Shown in pieces: positions 41,630 to 54,400 of a stretch of DNA of 64,000 nucleotides. The translations under genes and the position numbers were made by a program. This DNA comes from Glandiceps talaboti. Lineage: Eukaryota; Hemichordata; Enteropneusta; Spengelidae. Each line of letters starts with the position of its first letter. Within the stretch, counting starts at the first letter, position 1. The stretch covers positions 24,387,676 through 24,451,675 of the forward strand of contig NC_135550.1 in assembly GCF_964340395.1 (NCBI RefSeq). Reading direction: 5' to 3'. The notes under the pieces are model-generated. The model saw only the letters and a program-made list of their open reading frames with translations. It was not told the DNA's origin and did not search any database.

Positions 41630-44600
41630 GTGCTACTTTTCTTTCTTCAGGCTAGTTTTAGTGGTTTGGAAGAGGGTGCTGTATGCAGAATGACAGGAAG
41701 GGGTAACAGGGTAGGGTTAGGGAAGGTAGTATGCCTACCATTGGTGATATTGACAACCAATTACAAGACAGACAACAAAGAATGGAAGTAAGAACATATG
41801 TTCATTTTAACAATAGTACATCATAGAACCTCAAGGGTCTATGAGTACATATATATTTAATAGCTGACCACAGAATGAACATGACATTATTCACATCTCA
41901 CAAACGCTTCTTTCAAAGCTGCACTAGCAGCTTCTGAAATGTTTGTTGTCCATATTTTTGTTAGATGTAATGACTTCCTAATGATATTGTCCACCCTAAT
42001 GACCACTATACAATCACAGGTGGTGAAACATACAGTATCTGTACACACACTATAAATCTAAACCAAATAATCTGTTGTTACAATTGTAGTTATCCAATGA
42101 CATCACAATTTCAACCTAATACTGTACTGCTTTGATGAAAACAATATTACTGATTTCTAATCGTGGGCTGTCCAATAAAAAAAAACATTTCAGTTACAGT
42201 TAGTGATGTTTTCATCTCGATCTACATTTACTATTCTGTGTTGTTTACAGTTTTAGTATTACAGGTTGTTAATCAGCTACAAGCACTATTTCAATATTTG
42301 TAGTATGACCTCCACCGTGGACCTCTAGTGACAATAAAATTGAAACGAAAGTAAATGTACATTCTCAATGTGATATCCAAGTTTTTTACTGTAAGTCATA
42401 AGTTATCAAGGCCTTGAATTAGATTAGGAACCATGCATACAATGCAACAGGAAACAACTATTCTGATATCAAGAGAGACAAACACACATTCACAATTTAT
42501 GAAGACTATGCTACATTTGAGCATAGATGTTCATGAACTCTGGATTCATTAGTATCTAATGGAAATTTCTACATACAGTAACAATATTTCTTAGAAGCAA
42601 ATCCCACATTTTCACCGACATCTTGTTAGCACTGTACTACTACCATATGGGCTGTTTGTACCTGTCCAAAGAAATGTGAAACAAGGTGGAGTGGTAAAGC
42701 TTATTAAGGATCTGTACATACAAGCTTCCCAAATTAGGGAGCCTTCAGTATTGACAGGGTGAAGGGCCAGAGGAAATCACACATGATCTGTTAAGTAAAA
42801 CATGACCCCCCTCCCCCCATTTGTAAAAAGTGACCCTCCCCTTTGTCCCATTTTGTAAAACATGACCCTCCCCATGATAATTCCATAAACTGAATGTTAA
42901 TCAATCTTCCCATTATATGTATACACTCACTGTTGCAGTTTTCGGACAGACTCTGTTTTTGGACAGATATCAACTCGTCCCATGATCCTTGTTGTTTTCT
43001 TTTGAACTATCATATTGTCATGCTCAAGCACTCATACGAAAGATTAAGCAATACAAAAGCTTTGATTCAACACTAATTTTGTGGTATCAGTTCTGAGAGC
43101 ACTAATATTGGTGATCACAAAGTTACCATATGTAACAACACTGTCATAGTTGCCAGTGCTTTTTGCATTGTGAGTGATAAGGTGAGATGGTACAATCAAT
43201 AAAATGCATCATTTTATACACAATTTTCTTACATTATATGTATTTGTACTTTGGCATGTAAAAGACTCGTAAAAGTAAATGATGAGTGTTCATCTCACTT
43301 TTACATCTCAAAACACAAAACAAATTGACAATCATTGAATCTTAAATTTGGTCACAAAACTACAGATTGTAAAATGTGACCCTCCCCTAAACATTACTAT
43401 CCAAAATATGACCCCCAAGAACAGGTTTGTAAAATGTGACCCACCCCCTGATTCCTTTGGCCCTACCCTACTGATGGCTCCCTTAGTATGTCCTGTGATG
43501 TCACAACCTGTTCGTAATCATATCGTGATGATACATGGTACGGCCCATTGCAGTACACCCTAGAAAATACTGACAAGACATCAGAAAAAATTTGGGCCTC
43601 ACTTCCTAAAAATTATTATCATATTGTGAGCGGCCGTGTCCCTTTGAATGCTGCATGACAGCCATGCACCTTTTCGCAATCATGCTAAATTAGAAGTACC
43701 TTCAAGTTCATGAAATCCTGTCATTTAAAAGTAACTGTAATGACAAATGAATAGTAGTCTCTGGTTACATCACAAATGACAGCAGATGATAACATTTGAA
43801 CTGTGATTCAACCAAAATAACACATCTAAACAAATCAAACTGGATCAATTGAATGGTTTATGAAGATTACACAAACCAAAGTTTGCATAAATGTATTAAA
43901 TGTAACAAATAAACATGTACATGTACATGAAGTATATGCAGCATTATGGATGGATTCACTTATTGCTATAAAGTTGAAAATCAAAAGAACTGCACTATTC
44001 TTCCTTTCAAAATGTCCTATTTCATACCATATAACTCATGATTTTAGACATTGTCCTCCATATAAACTAAAAAAACCTATTTTTTTCCTCTTCCTTTACA
44101 GGACTTTAATTTTCTTGTACCAAATGAGGCTGTTCTGGCAATAGCAGAAGATGGCGACAAGAATTTTTGCAGTAGATGATGTTGAAGATAACAATGATGC
44201 CAACAGCATGCTGCTTGCACAAATTTTGTTCTTTGGCAACATGGTAGACTAGGGGTTGGCAACCATGTTGTTGTTCCAAGCTGTTGTGTCTGGGTGATAA
44301 GGGACAGATACCCTGACCCATTCTTAACATACACTGGATTTAGACCATCCAGACTTCAGTGAATGCATAGTGAATCAAGGTCGTCTCAACACTTGCACTT
44401 CAACCAATGATGCTGTTGGGGGTGGAGATATGGGAGCAAGATTTCTTGACAGTCATCTAGGGTCACTGGCTTCCAGTTCCTTCCTTCGCTTCATTCCTTG
44501 TCAGTCAAGTAGTCTTGTGTCCACTATTAGTTTCTTCAAGGCAAGCAAATGTGGGTATGTTTTCTCCACTTTGAGAGGTGTGATAGCCCATCTACAACTC

Positions 44601-45376
44601 TTTTTTTTTTTTGGAATACTCTGTGGTGGCTAAAATTCATAATACAGGAAAAGAGACAAAATTTGTTGTTACAATAAGCATTCATGTTAATGCAGTTTTA
44701 GCCTGTGTATGGCACTTGATTTACAATTTTGCTAGTGTCTACTATCCTGCTTGTGCTATTTACAGTTTATTCTATTAGCCACACCTAAACAAATAACATT
44801 ACAAAAATACATACCTGTATGCTTGTCATATAATCCCCCCCCCCCCCCATCAGCTTACTTTTACTCATACACATAGTATTACTAGCAGGACAGTAGATAG
44901 GAGTTACTAAAGTTGCAGACTCAGTGCTGCAGGCATGCTACTATAATTTGGTGTATCATTCAACACAAATCTCTCAGCCTTCCGAGTTTGCCTTTCACCA
45001 GCTGTTCAAAACATATCTACAAATCTTTCCCTCCCTGGTGATTATTATAACAGATTTGATCATTGCCTTAGTTATTCTACTACACATATTACACACACAC
45101 ACCCACACACCCACACCCACACACACAAAAAAAAAAACCTAACAGCTTCACTTAGAAAAATGTTAACTCTGTGCATACTTGGTGTTGTGTCAAGTAGAAA
45201 GCCATGTTTGAGTGTAGCCAAATTTACGTGATTGACATTTTTTTATTATAGTGATTACATGATAGACTTGTACATTTCAACAGAAAAACTCATCACAAGT
45301 GGGTAGTTTAGCACAGCTTGTGATAGGCAAACTATGCTGCTTGGTCAAATAGTGTTATAATCTATGTTCATTATAG

Positions 45377-45423
<47 letters not shown>

Positions 45424-48400
45424 CATGTGTAAGTGAATGATTGAAGTTTTTTTTTATTCATGCACTGTTCAGTGTTTGACATTATCATTTTGAATACACT
45501 TTTTGACATTGATGAGACTCTATATTTCTGTCTTAGTGGTTAACTACACTGGATAATTTTTGTATTGAAATATTGTACCAGATTAGACTTCATCCAATGT
45601 TCTTCCTTTGACATGATTTACCTAATATGTACTAAGTATATTTCTGATACATGTATATATGTTTATATTAAAAGAGAACTATTTATTGTTACCGAATCAC
45701 TCCTTCCCTTGTCCTCAGTAAATCTCTGTCAACATGTACATTGTGATCTAGAGCTGCAAGCAAGTTTCTTGCCCTGTAAACAGGTGGTGTATTTGCTGAG
45801 CACTTAGATGCATACATCAATCATTCAATGTATGTTGGTGAAAAGACTCCAGGTCTGAAGTTGTCCTGAAAACAAATACACAGAACAGTATATAAGGTCT
45901 CCACTATGGAAGTGCCTATTCAAAATTGGTTGTGAGCACCATGCATACTCAACATGTTCAGCTTGACATTTCTGTGAGAATAAGAAACCACACAACAACC
46001 TTTATTGGCTTTGTTATATCACATTGATTTACAGCTAAAATAATGTAGGCTTGGTGATTCACTCATAGAAAATTATGTTTTTGATACAGAACTAGACATA
46101 GTTAAACTCTAGACTAACAATAACAGAGACAACAAACACAGTAGGTTCCTTAGTATTGCTATTCTTTCACAGTGTAGTAAAAGCAGGCTTCTAGTGAAAA
46201 CATTACACATGGACTTGATGGTTTTTAATGGCTGCAGTTGTTTATTTTCTAACTGATAATCTACATTTCAACTTGACTACTTCTACATCACACTGCACAG
46301 CACCTATGTAATTATTTCTTTTACATTACAAGCTGTCTGAGGGTGTGCATTTAACAGTTATTTCACATGAGTGAAACACCAAGCCTACATCATTTTAGCT
46401 GTACTTATTGGTACATGGTACACAGAAAACATACAATTTAATTTTATTTCTTTGTTTGCTTATGGAGCATGCAATAATGGTCTAAAATTGACACAGTCAA
46501 TAACTTGAAAATAGCATCAAAGGTTTAACTAGTAATGATAGCTAGAACACATGATTATTCAATACTTTCCTATCAAGCGTGTTACAGTAATGCTAAACAC
46601 AATATTTTTTACAATTTTGGGATGAATTCAAGCATGTGATCACAACCTAAACACAATGATTATATCTACGTCAGTAGGGATGAAGTCAAGCATGCGATCA
46701 CAGCATAAACACAAGGACTATATCAACGTTAGTAGGGTGATTTGACTACTGAATAGAGTACAGTGCCTGATGTACCTCAATAGGAATTCTGCTTTCAAAA
46801 CTGAAACAAAACCACTTGTGATCTTTTTCAAAAATACATTCATTTCCATGGTTCTAACAAAGATTGGTAAAATGCCAAAAGTATGTACACTTTGATCATT
46901 GGTATCTGTCCTATACACATATTGAGAATGTGATAGGTTTCATTCATACCTTTCAATTTCTTAAAGCACTCCAGTATATTAGGATGGTGTAGTATCAAAA
47001 CCCAAGTCAACATCATATCGGTGATTGAAATATAGATCACCATGAATATTACATGGTTGTCATTCCTCCAATATACTCACCCACTTCAAGTATAAGGCAG
47101 AATCAACGAATTCATTAGAAATATTGATTTCACCATTGCAGTCAGCTATTGTGCACACCGAGGAAACTCTGGCTTGAGCTGAGTAACTGCTTCAGATACA
47201 CAAGGCACATAGTATCACTGAGCAAAGAATCTTTGTCCTCATCACTTTGAACATGTTGAATTCCTTGAACTTGACTTGTGTTATTAGTATTGTCAAGACT
47301 TTCATCTTTATTGTCACTTACTGTCAATATCAACATCAGCATCTTCATCATCTGGCTCTATATGTCCATCATCCCTACAAAATATTGACAATTATTATTT
47401 ATCGTGTGAATCACCCTCTAACACTAACCACAGGTGCAGCGAACATGTAATTGTTTGATCCATAGATCGACTGATCGATCGTTTTATTGATTGATTTATT
47501 ATTTGGTTGAATGATTGATCGATTGAATGATCAATTTTTGTGGTGCAATAAAAATTATTTTGTGTGATATTGATCAAGTCACTCATTTAGTTCTCTTTTC
47601 CTATCTGCTTTTCTCTCTTTCAGTTGTATGTAATTCTCTCTTTATTGACTAAATAAAGATGCCATATCCATTTTTCTCCTCTGATCTAAATTAAAACACC
47701 ATTAATTTCATAATTGGTGAGAGATCACTCACATTAACAGTTTGCTTTATCTCTCATCTTCTGGGAGATTATCACACTAGACAAACAGTTGAAGAAGGTG
47801 CCAAAGGCAGTGTGAAAGCATACCTTGTCTCAGATGACACCCTCCCCTACAGTATATGTTGACCTTGTTACCATTGTCAAAGTGACCCATGAGCCTAGCG
47901 ACTAAGAATTTAAGATAGTCATTCGCAAACATGGCCGCAACAAGAGGAGTGAACTGGTCATCAGAAGTAACACAAGCAATCATGGATAGTAAGAAGGCGT
48001 CTGATCTTGAACTGTGACTCTTAAAACGCATCAAAACATGTCGAAAATAATGATGCAGTCTAGATTGTTCAGCTAATCGATGCGTCGTCTCATCATGATA
48101 TCTTTGTAGACTACCTCAAAATCTCCTACGTGTCCACATTTGTCTCCGAAAACGCATTGGCAGAATTGTAGTGAGTTTTATATCGCCACAAAACTCAATG
48201 AGTGAATTGATCAATATCCAACATAAAATAAGTCATATTGCACCACAAAGATTGATCATTCAATTGATTAATCATTCAACCAAATAATAATCAATCAACT
48301 GATTGATCAATCGATAAATTACATGCTCACTGCCCCCTACGCAGTAACAAATACATTCACTCTACTCCACCACATCACTGTATGTACATGTACACTGTCA

Positions 48401-51400
48401 ATATCATTTCAAAAATAAATTTCATACAATGTACATATACTCACAGCATAGTTATATTGAAGCTTGGTTCATACTAGTCTGAATCTTCTTCACCGGACTC
48501 TTCTAAGTCATTACTCTCAGCATGTTTCAAACCTGTTAGTGATAAATGAAATAAAACAGATATGTAACATAATGACACATTCCTAGTACCAGTTCTTTGT
48601 ATGTACAACTAGACACAACAAACTATTTGGCAAGTATAACCATGTAATCTGCAATGAATCTGATGTAACGCAAGCTTGTACATCATGTGGTAAGCAATCA
48701 TGTGAGTACTTCCTCAAATGGATCAATGAATGATTCTGACATAATCTTGCACTTGCACTTTTGTGTTCGACAGGTGCTGTAGGTAAAATACAGAATTTGT
48801 GAGACATGAGGAACAGGGTAAAAATACAAAGAAGCACATCCACGTTGTATGACCAATAAATATAACATGTTCATGTTCGCTATGAATGTTAAAATAATCA
48901 TTACCATTTGTATGTATTTTACCAGTATCTACAATGTACATGTATTTCCACATATGTACGATATGAAATGCAATTGATCATCATAAATTATGTACCTTTC
49001 ACTTTGTGCCTGTGACTGGGAGGAAGTTGCAGTCAGGTGTACATTCTTGATGGAGGATTCACAACTGTACTACTACAGGTGATTTCTGATATAACACATT
49101 AATTCCTGACATGATAGAACCCCTGTGAAGGAAAGAAAACCAAATGTTCAATGATGCAACAAACATTGGTCAACCTGTAGTCGTGTTCACAGCTACATGT
49201 ATGACTTGATCCAAATAGTCATATTAAGAATACATGTAACAGCCAGAATTTTTTTAATGCCCACATACACGTCTAAACTGCCTTCTTGCTAAATGCAAAC
49301 CCACAACATGGCTAGTAAATTACTAAGAATATTAAGTCTGATAACTGTTCATGCCAGTGATATTTTGGACAAAGTGGTCTGTTATTGGTAACATGGGAAA
49401 GCAACAGAAATATTTGACAACAATACATTGTACATTTGTATGTCATATGTTATGTATAACTAGAAATCTTACCTATCAGATTCCATTGATAAAAATTTAG
49501 ACACATCTGGACCACTCATTTGACCCAACATCTGCACACCTTCACCTCAGTGACCAGTTGTTGTGTTGATGTTTGAGGCACTGTGTGTCCACTTCTACAA
49601 TGAGCACAAAATGCACACACTATAATAATAGTAATATTGTTGGAAGCCAATTCAAAAATGAAATATGTCTATTTTTTTAAAATGTAGAGTATAATGTACA
49701 CATTAACAATGATAAAAAGATATCAATATGGTTTGAAAGAAACTGTACATGATTTGCAAAAATGTAAAAACAAATTCAATATTACATTGTATTTACTCTA
49801 ATGTTCTGAGTGCCATAGCTTTGTGTAAATACAAAAAGTTAGTAAGATATCCGAGTCAGCAATATTTATAAAATGTGATTGATAAAAATAAAACATTAAA
49901 TTACATGTAAAGAAATGTTTTCCTCACTTTACAATATATTGCTGGTTGCTTCTGAATACAATAAACATACTGTTCATACAGTTATTAAAAACTGTGCATG
50001 GTTTTATTAAACTACATGGTTGTAACTTTCAGTTTTATGCATAGAATAATGGTTAGATAATAAATGGCAGAATAGTTTGTGTAATAATTTAAAATCAAAA
50101 TTATGATTCATATTCTCTATACATACTTGATCTGTTGAAATTGGCCAACTCTTCCTGTAGTAGCTTGGGAAGTACTGGCTACTGGCTGTGATGTATCTTT
50201 TCCCTCAGCAAGTACTCTGCCTTTACTGGGTTGATGATCATAGTACCTGTGTAAAATTGGAAACATTCACAATAATACATTAGACATTTAGAAAAACAAA
50301 ACCCCAAAAAACAGAAAATATTGAAATGTTTAGGGAAGGAAAATAAGCACATATACCAACGTTAGACTCGTAATTTTCAAAACTAACATTTACGTGTAGC
50401 TCTAGAGTGGTGTCAAGTAAACACACCAAAATTACCTTCTTCCAGAATTTGAGTTTTGGAGTATTAAAAACTGTAGTGATAGCAAAATATTGGTGCACTA
50501 ATATGTAATACTACATTTTTTGTATTTCTAAAACTCAAAGTTATTGTTCATATAAGACATCAATGTATGCTATAGTATTGTACTATGATCAACATAAGAA
50601 TAGTACACTACAATGGTGGTTGTTGTCTTTATCATTCTTACAAGCTATACTAGCAAGATGGAACATCAACTCTACCGTACATACAACTGTGAGAATGCAG
50701 TATTGTCCATTGTGGTTTGGACAGCCTGTCACCAATTTTACCACAATTAGTAGTTACATAAACAACCGGTCATCATTTTACAAAGACAAAACATCACAGG
50801 TTTGCAGCTGTGTGTATTTTAGTCGTACTATAACTACTACTAAAAGTATACGAGCGTTATAGCGCCATGCTTTCGCCAATGTCATAAACATAAATATGGT
50901 GTCACAAACAAACAAATATTCATGCTTTTTCGCCAATGTCATAAACGTAAATGTGGTGTCACAAACAAACAACTATTCACTGTATCTGCGTTAAAGATTT
51001 CAATTCTAAAATACTCTTGCATGTGAGTGATATACTCGCTAAATTTCAACAAATGCATCAATACACGAATGTAAACACAACTCAGCTGTTCATGTGTCAT
51101 TCACAGATAGGAAATGCGTATGTACTTACTTACCAGTCTAAAACTTAGAAACTCCGCGACTTTCCAGTGAAATTGTAGCGAATTTGCTTCTTTCAGTGCT
51201 TTCCAGCGGTCGATCTGTCCAAATATATTTATTTTGCCGATGGACGATTTTGTTTTCCTTCGTTTCCTGGCTGAATCCGTAAGAGTTGGACGACCTTGCA
51301 TCTGTACTGTTGGTGTCCGCCATGTTGAAGAGGTCGTAGTGAGTGCGCATGCGCATAATTGCGTTCAAACCAAAACCGTTAGGTGACCGGGTCAAATTCT

Positions 51401-54400
51401 CGCGTTTGAACATCGACGTTACTGGTTTGAACGGGGTCAGGGGTCGATTAAAAAAACGTACCATTTAATCAGATATCGTATCACAGCAGTTTATTGCGTA
51501 CAGGTTTGCCAGTGACTAACCGCTGTTTAGACAAGTTACAGTAAGTGGTATAATATAAGTAACCTTTAAAAAGGAAACAAAAATGCAAAGAAATACGCAA
51601 AAGTTGCAGACCATGTCCCTTTAATATAAACACCTGTACTTGAAGCATGTAAAGTAAATATGGCAATTTGGATAATATAGGGCAGATGACAGACACATGA
51701 TGATGTTCTGATAATTGCTGTTATGTGTAACGATATATCTCGCATCATCATGGGGAGTGATTTTCATGATGTGATAATCCAAGAAAGTTTAAAACTTACA
51801 TTTATCAGCTTCAGCCTTGCATATTGACATCTGCCAATCACAGTTCCCTTTAGACAATTCACTAAATTCTCTGTAACATGAAATCGACCAGAATTACGCC
51901 AATAACTGTGTAAGGCTTTAGTGTATTTGATTGTATTTTATAACCACTGTCAGCCCACAGGCTGTCTTGATTGATGACATAGATGCTAATAGTGGCAGTT
52001 AGACCTCCGTTCCTTCTAAAACATTTACATAAAAGAAATTTTACCGTAGTTACATTGTTAGATGAGAAATATTCCATAAAGTGAAATTCAGTATGGAAAC
52101 TGTAAATAATATATTCAAGTACAAGAAACTGATTCTATAATTTAAATTAATGGGTATTAAGGGTTATCACTTAAAATAGCAAAATGTCACCTGCATTGAA
52201 AACTTGTTGTTATACCATATATGGTAATGCTATTATACTTCTCTGCACGTCATAACACATCTTTGTCTCCCTTGGCTATCAATACTAATCACCTATTTCT
52301 AATAGCAATCTTCTTTTAATATCTCAATTGTACTTGTGGTAATGTATAATAATAATATAGTTGCTTTATAATGATTATTCGTAAAAATATGCTTGGGCTC
52401 AAATCCTTTCAGCAAAGTCCAAAATTGTAAACACTATTTTTTTTTTGTTAATGCAGACTGTATCAACCATTGATTATTTGCATGGGTGAATGTGTATACA
52501 GTGTTGGTACTTGCAGTGCAGTACCTAAATCATTATTGCATACATGTACCTGTATACAAGTGAACGCACAATTACTCATGCCACAAAATCACATCAATTC
52601 AGTTATAATTTTTACAAAAGTTGCTCTTTAGCTAAAAACATATACACTGCAGAACTCCATGATGCGTGAGTGTCAATGTCGGTAGTAGGGTATTTGCACT
52701 CGTACTGTTGATATTTTCGGCTGAACTTTCACGCAGTCACGCTAATACCCCAAGTAGGCCACATAACAATCATGCATCATAGGTTCCATCTAATTAATGG
52801 TATTTAAATTGACAATGTCAGTGGCTGAACTTTAATATACAAGGAAGAGTGTGGTGATTCAAAATATATAGTCTTGAGGCTATCTGTGGCTTTCAATCTC
52901 TTCCCATGTCTCAGTCAATGAGGAACTGAGATGAAATTTCAAATTCAAAGGAAGCCAGCCACACAGTCATTAACATCATGTCTTTGTTAATCAATCACAG
53001 AATTCTGCCCAATAATGATAAGTTAGTGGCTATTGGTGGCAGTTACGTAATGTCCAAATGTGGTATATTTTTTGTGATATCAGGATGCTTCTTATACATC
53101 ATTTTTACAGTTAGAGGTTTATTCATTTGCACAAACAACTTTTGGTTCATAATTTCTCATTAAGCTAGACAGGGTAGAGATAAGATCTTGAGATTTGAAG
53201 CCATTGATAGCCTCTAGACTACAAAATATATGATTTGTGCACAAGATAATTTCTTAAAAGTCAAAATATTGGCTCTCATTTGAGACTTACATCGATATCT
53301 TATCAAAATGGGATCAGTATTTAATAATGCCTACAATCTTGATATATGCTTGTCCAAATTTGGTGAATAACCCCAAAATTATGTGCAACCTTGATACGTG
53401 TTTGACCATATTTTCTGGATGCGTCCAAAATGTTTCAATATTAAACTCTGTGCAATTAGTACCTATTGTCTACATATATGTACATTCATTACCATATTTT
53501 ATCAATACGTCCGTAAGAGTCCTCTCTCCTACTCCCAGAACAGTATCTATAGTACATCTCTAAAAATATCTCATCCTCCCATAACAGTATGGCTACTAGA
53601 GTCACATTCACAGACACCAGAATACAAAAACTGCACATGTACAAATGGTAATAATGTCTGTAAATGAGTATGCTCACGCCCTTTCAGATGTTGTATTAGT
53701 CTAATATTATATGTTATATCCTTGAATATAATTCTGAGCACACCACTGTACACATAATTAGTAGATGAAGATCAAAGGACCTTACACTTTTGATTAAAAC
53801 GTGATGTTGTAATTGTGGGCATCGTAGAAGAGAAAATCATTACTTTATAGAATATTGGTACATATGGTAATAATGTATGCAAATGAGAGCACCCACTGTC
53901 TCGGAAAGTTATCGACTAATCAGTGATAATCCACATTTTCTCCTGCATTGTCATGTTGTCATGGACAAGCAGTCATATGAAAGATCAGACAATACTTTGC
54001 TTTGTTCTCACATTAATTTCAAGAACTATTGTTCTCATAATTTTACACTGACATAAAAAAACCAATAGCCTAGAAATTCAAGTTAACAAATGTGGTCACA
54101 TTTCTCAAAAGTTTTTTCAGAAATGCAGCCTCCAGTTATCTGTGGGGGTGATGAAGGGGCCAAACGTCATTGTCTAGTACTGTAGGGGTGAAAGTAGATA
54201 TGTGTTTTGTGATGTTCAATGAAAATATGATGAATATCACACATATGACAGCACTTGATTGGAGTGTTGCAAGAATACATCTTCTTGTTTACTTTAACCA
54301 AATCAATTACCGAAAATTTGCTTCCTTCAACAATACAGTAATACAATGCAGTAACATGAATTTTTCTGTACATATATTGTAAATGCTATTGGCAAATTAG

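Larger units (their letters stand above)
46950..51323 (-). pseudogene. Antisense multi-exon pseudogene nested in the last intron
   Basis: Gene-level entry. At least nine exon-like fragments on the minus strand run from a CpG-rich start at 51323 to about 46950: 51323-51134, 50246-50127, 49594-49473, 49122-48996, 48776-48698, 48532-48474, 48115-47824, 47374-47322 and 47042-46950. Most have recognisable acceptors and donors, and phases agree at several joins (50127 to 49594, 49473 to 49122, 48996 to 48776). But the start exon, the 49.5-kb exon and the 49.0-kb exon each need a one-base shift to stay open, and others contain stops. Retained introns rule out a retrocopy. I do not recognise the product. 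The alternative, a live gene with sequence errors, cannot be excluded. Confidence 0.55.
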
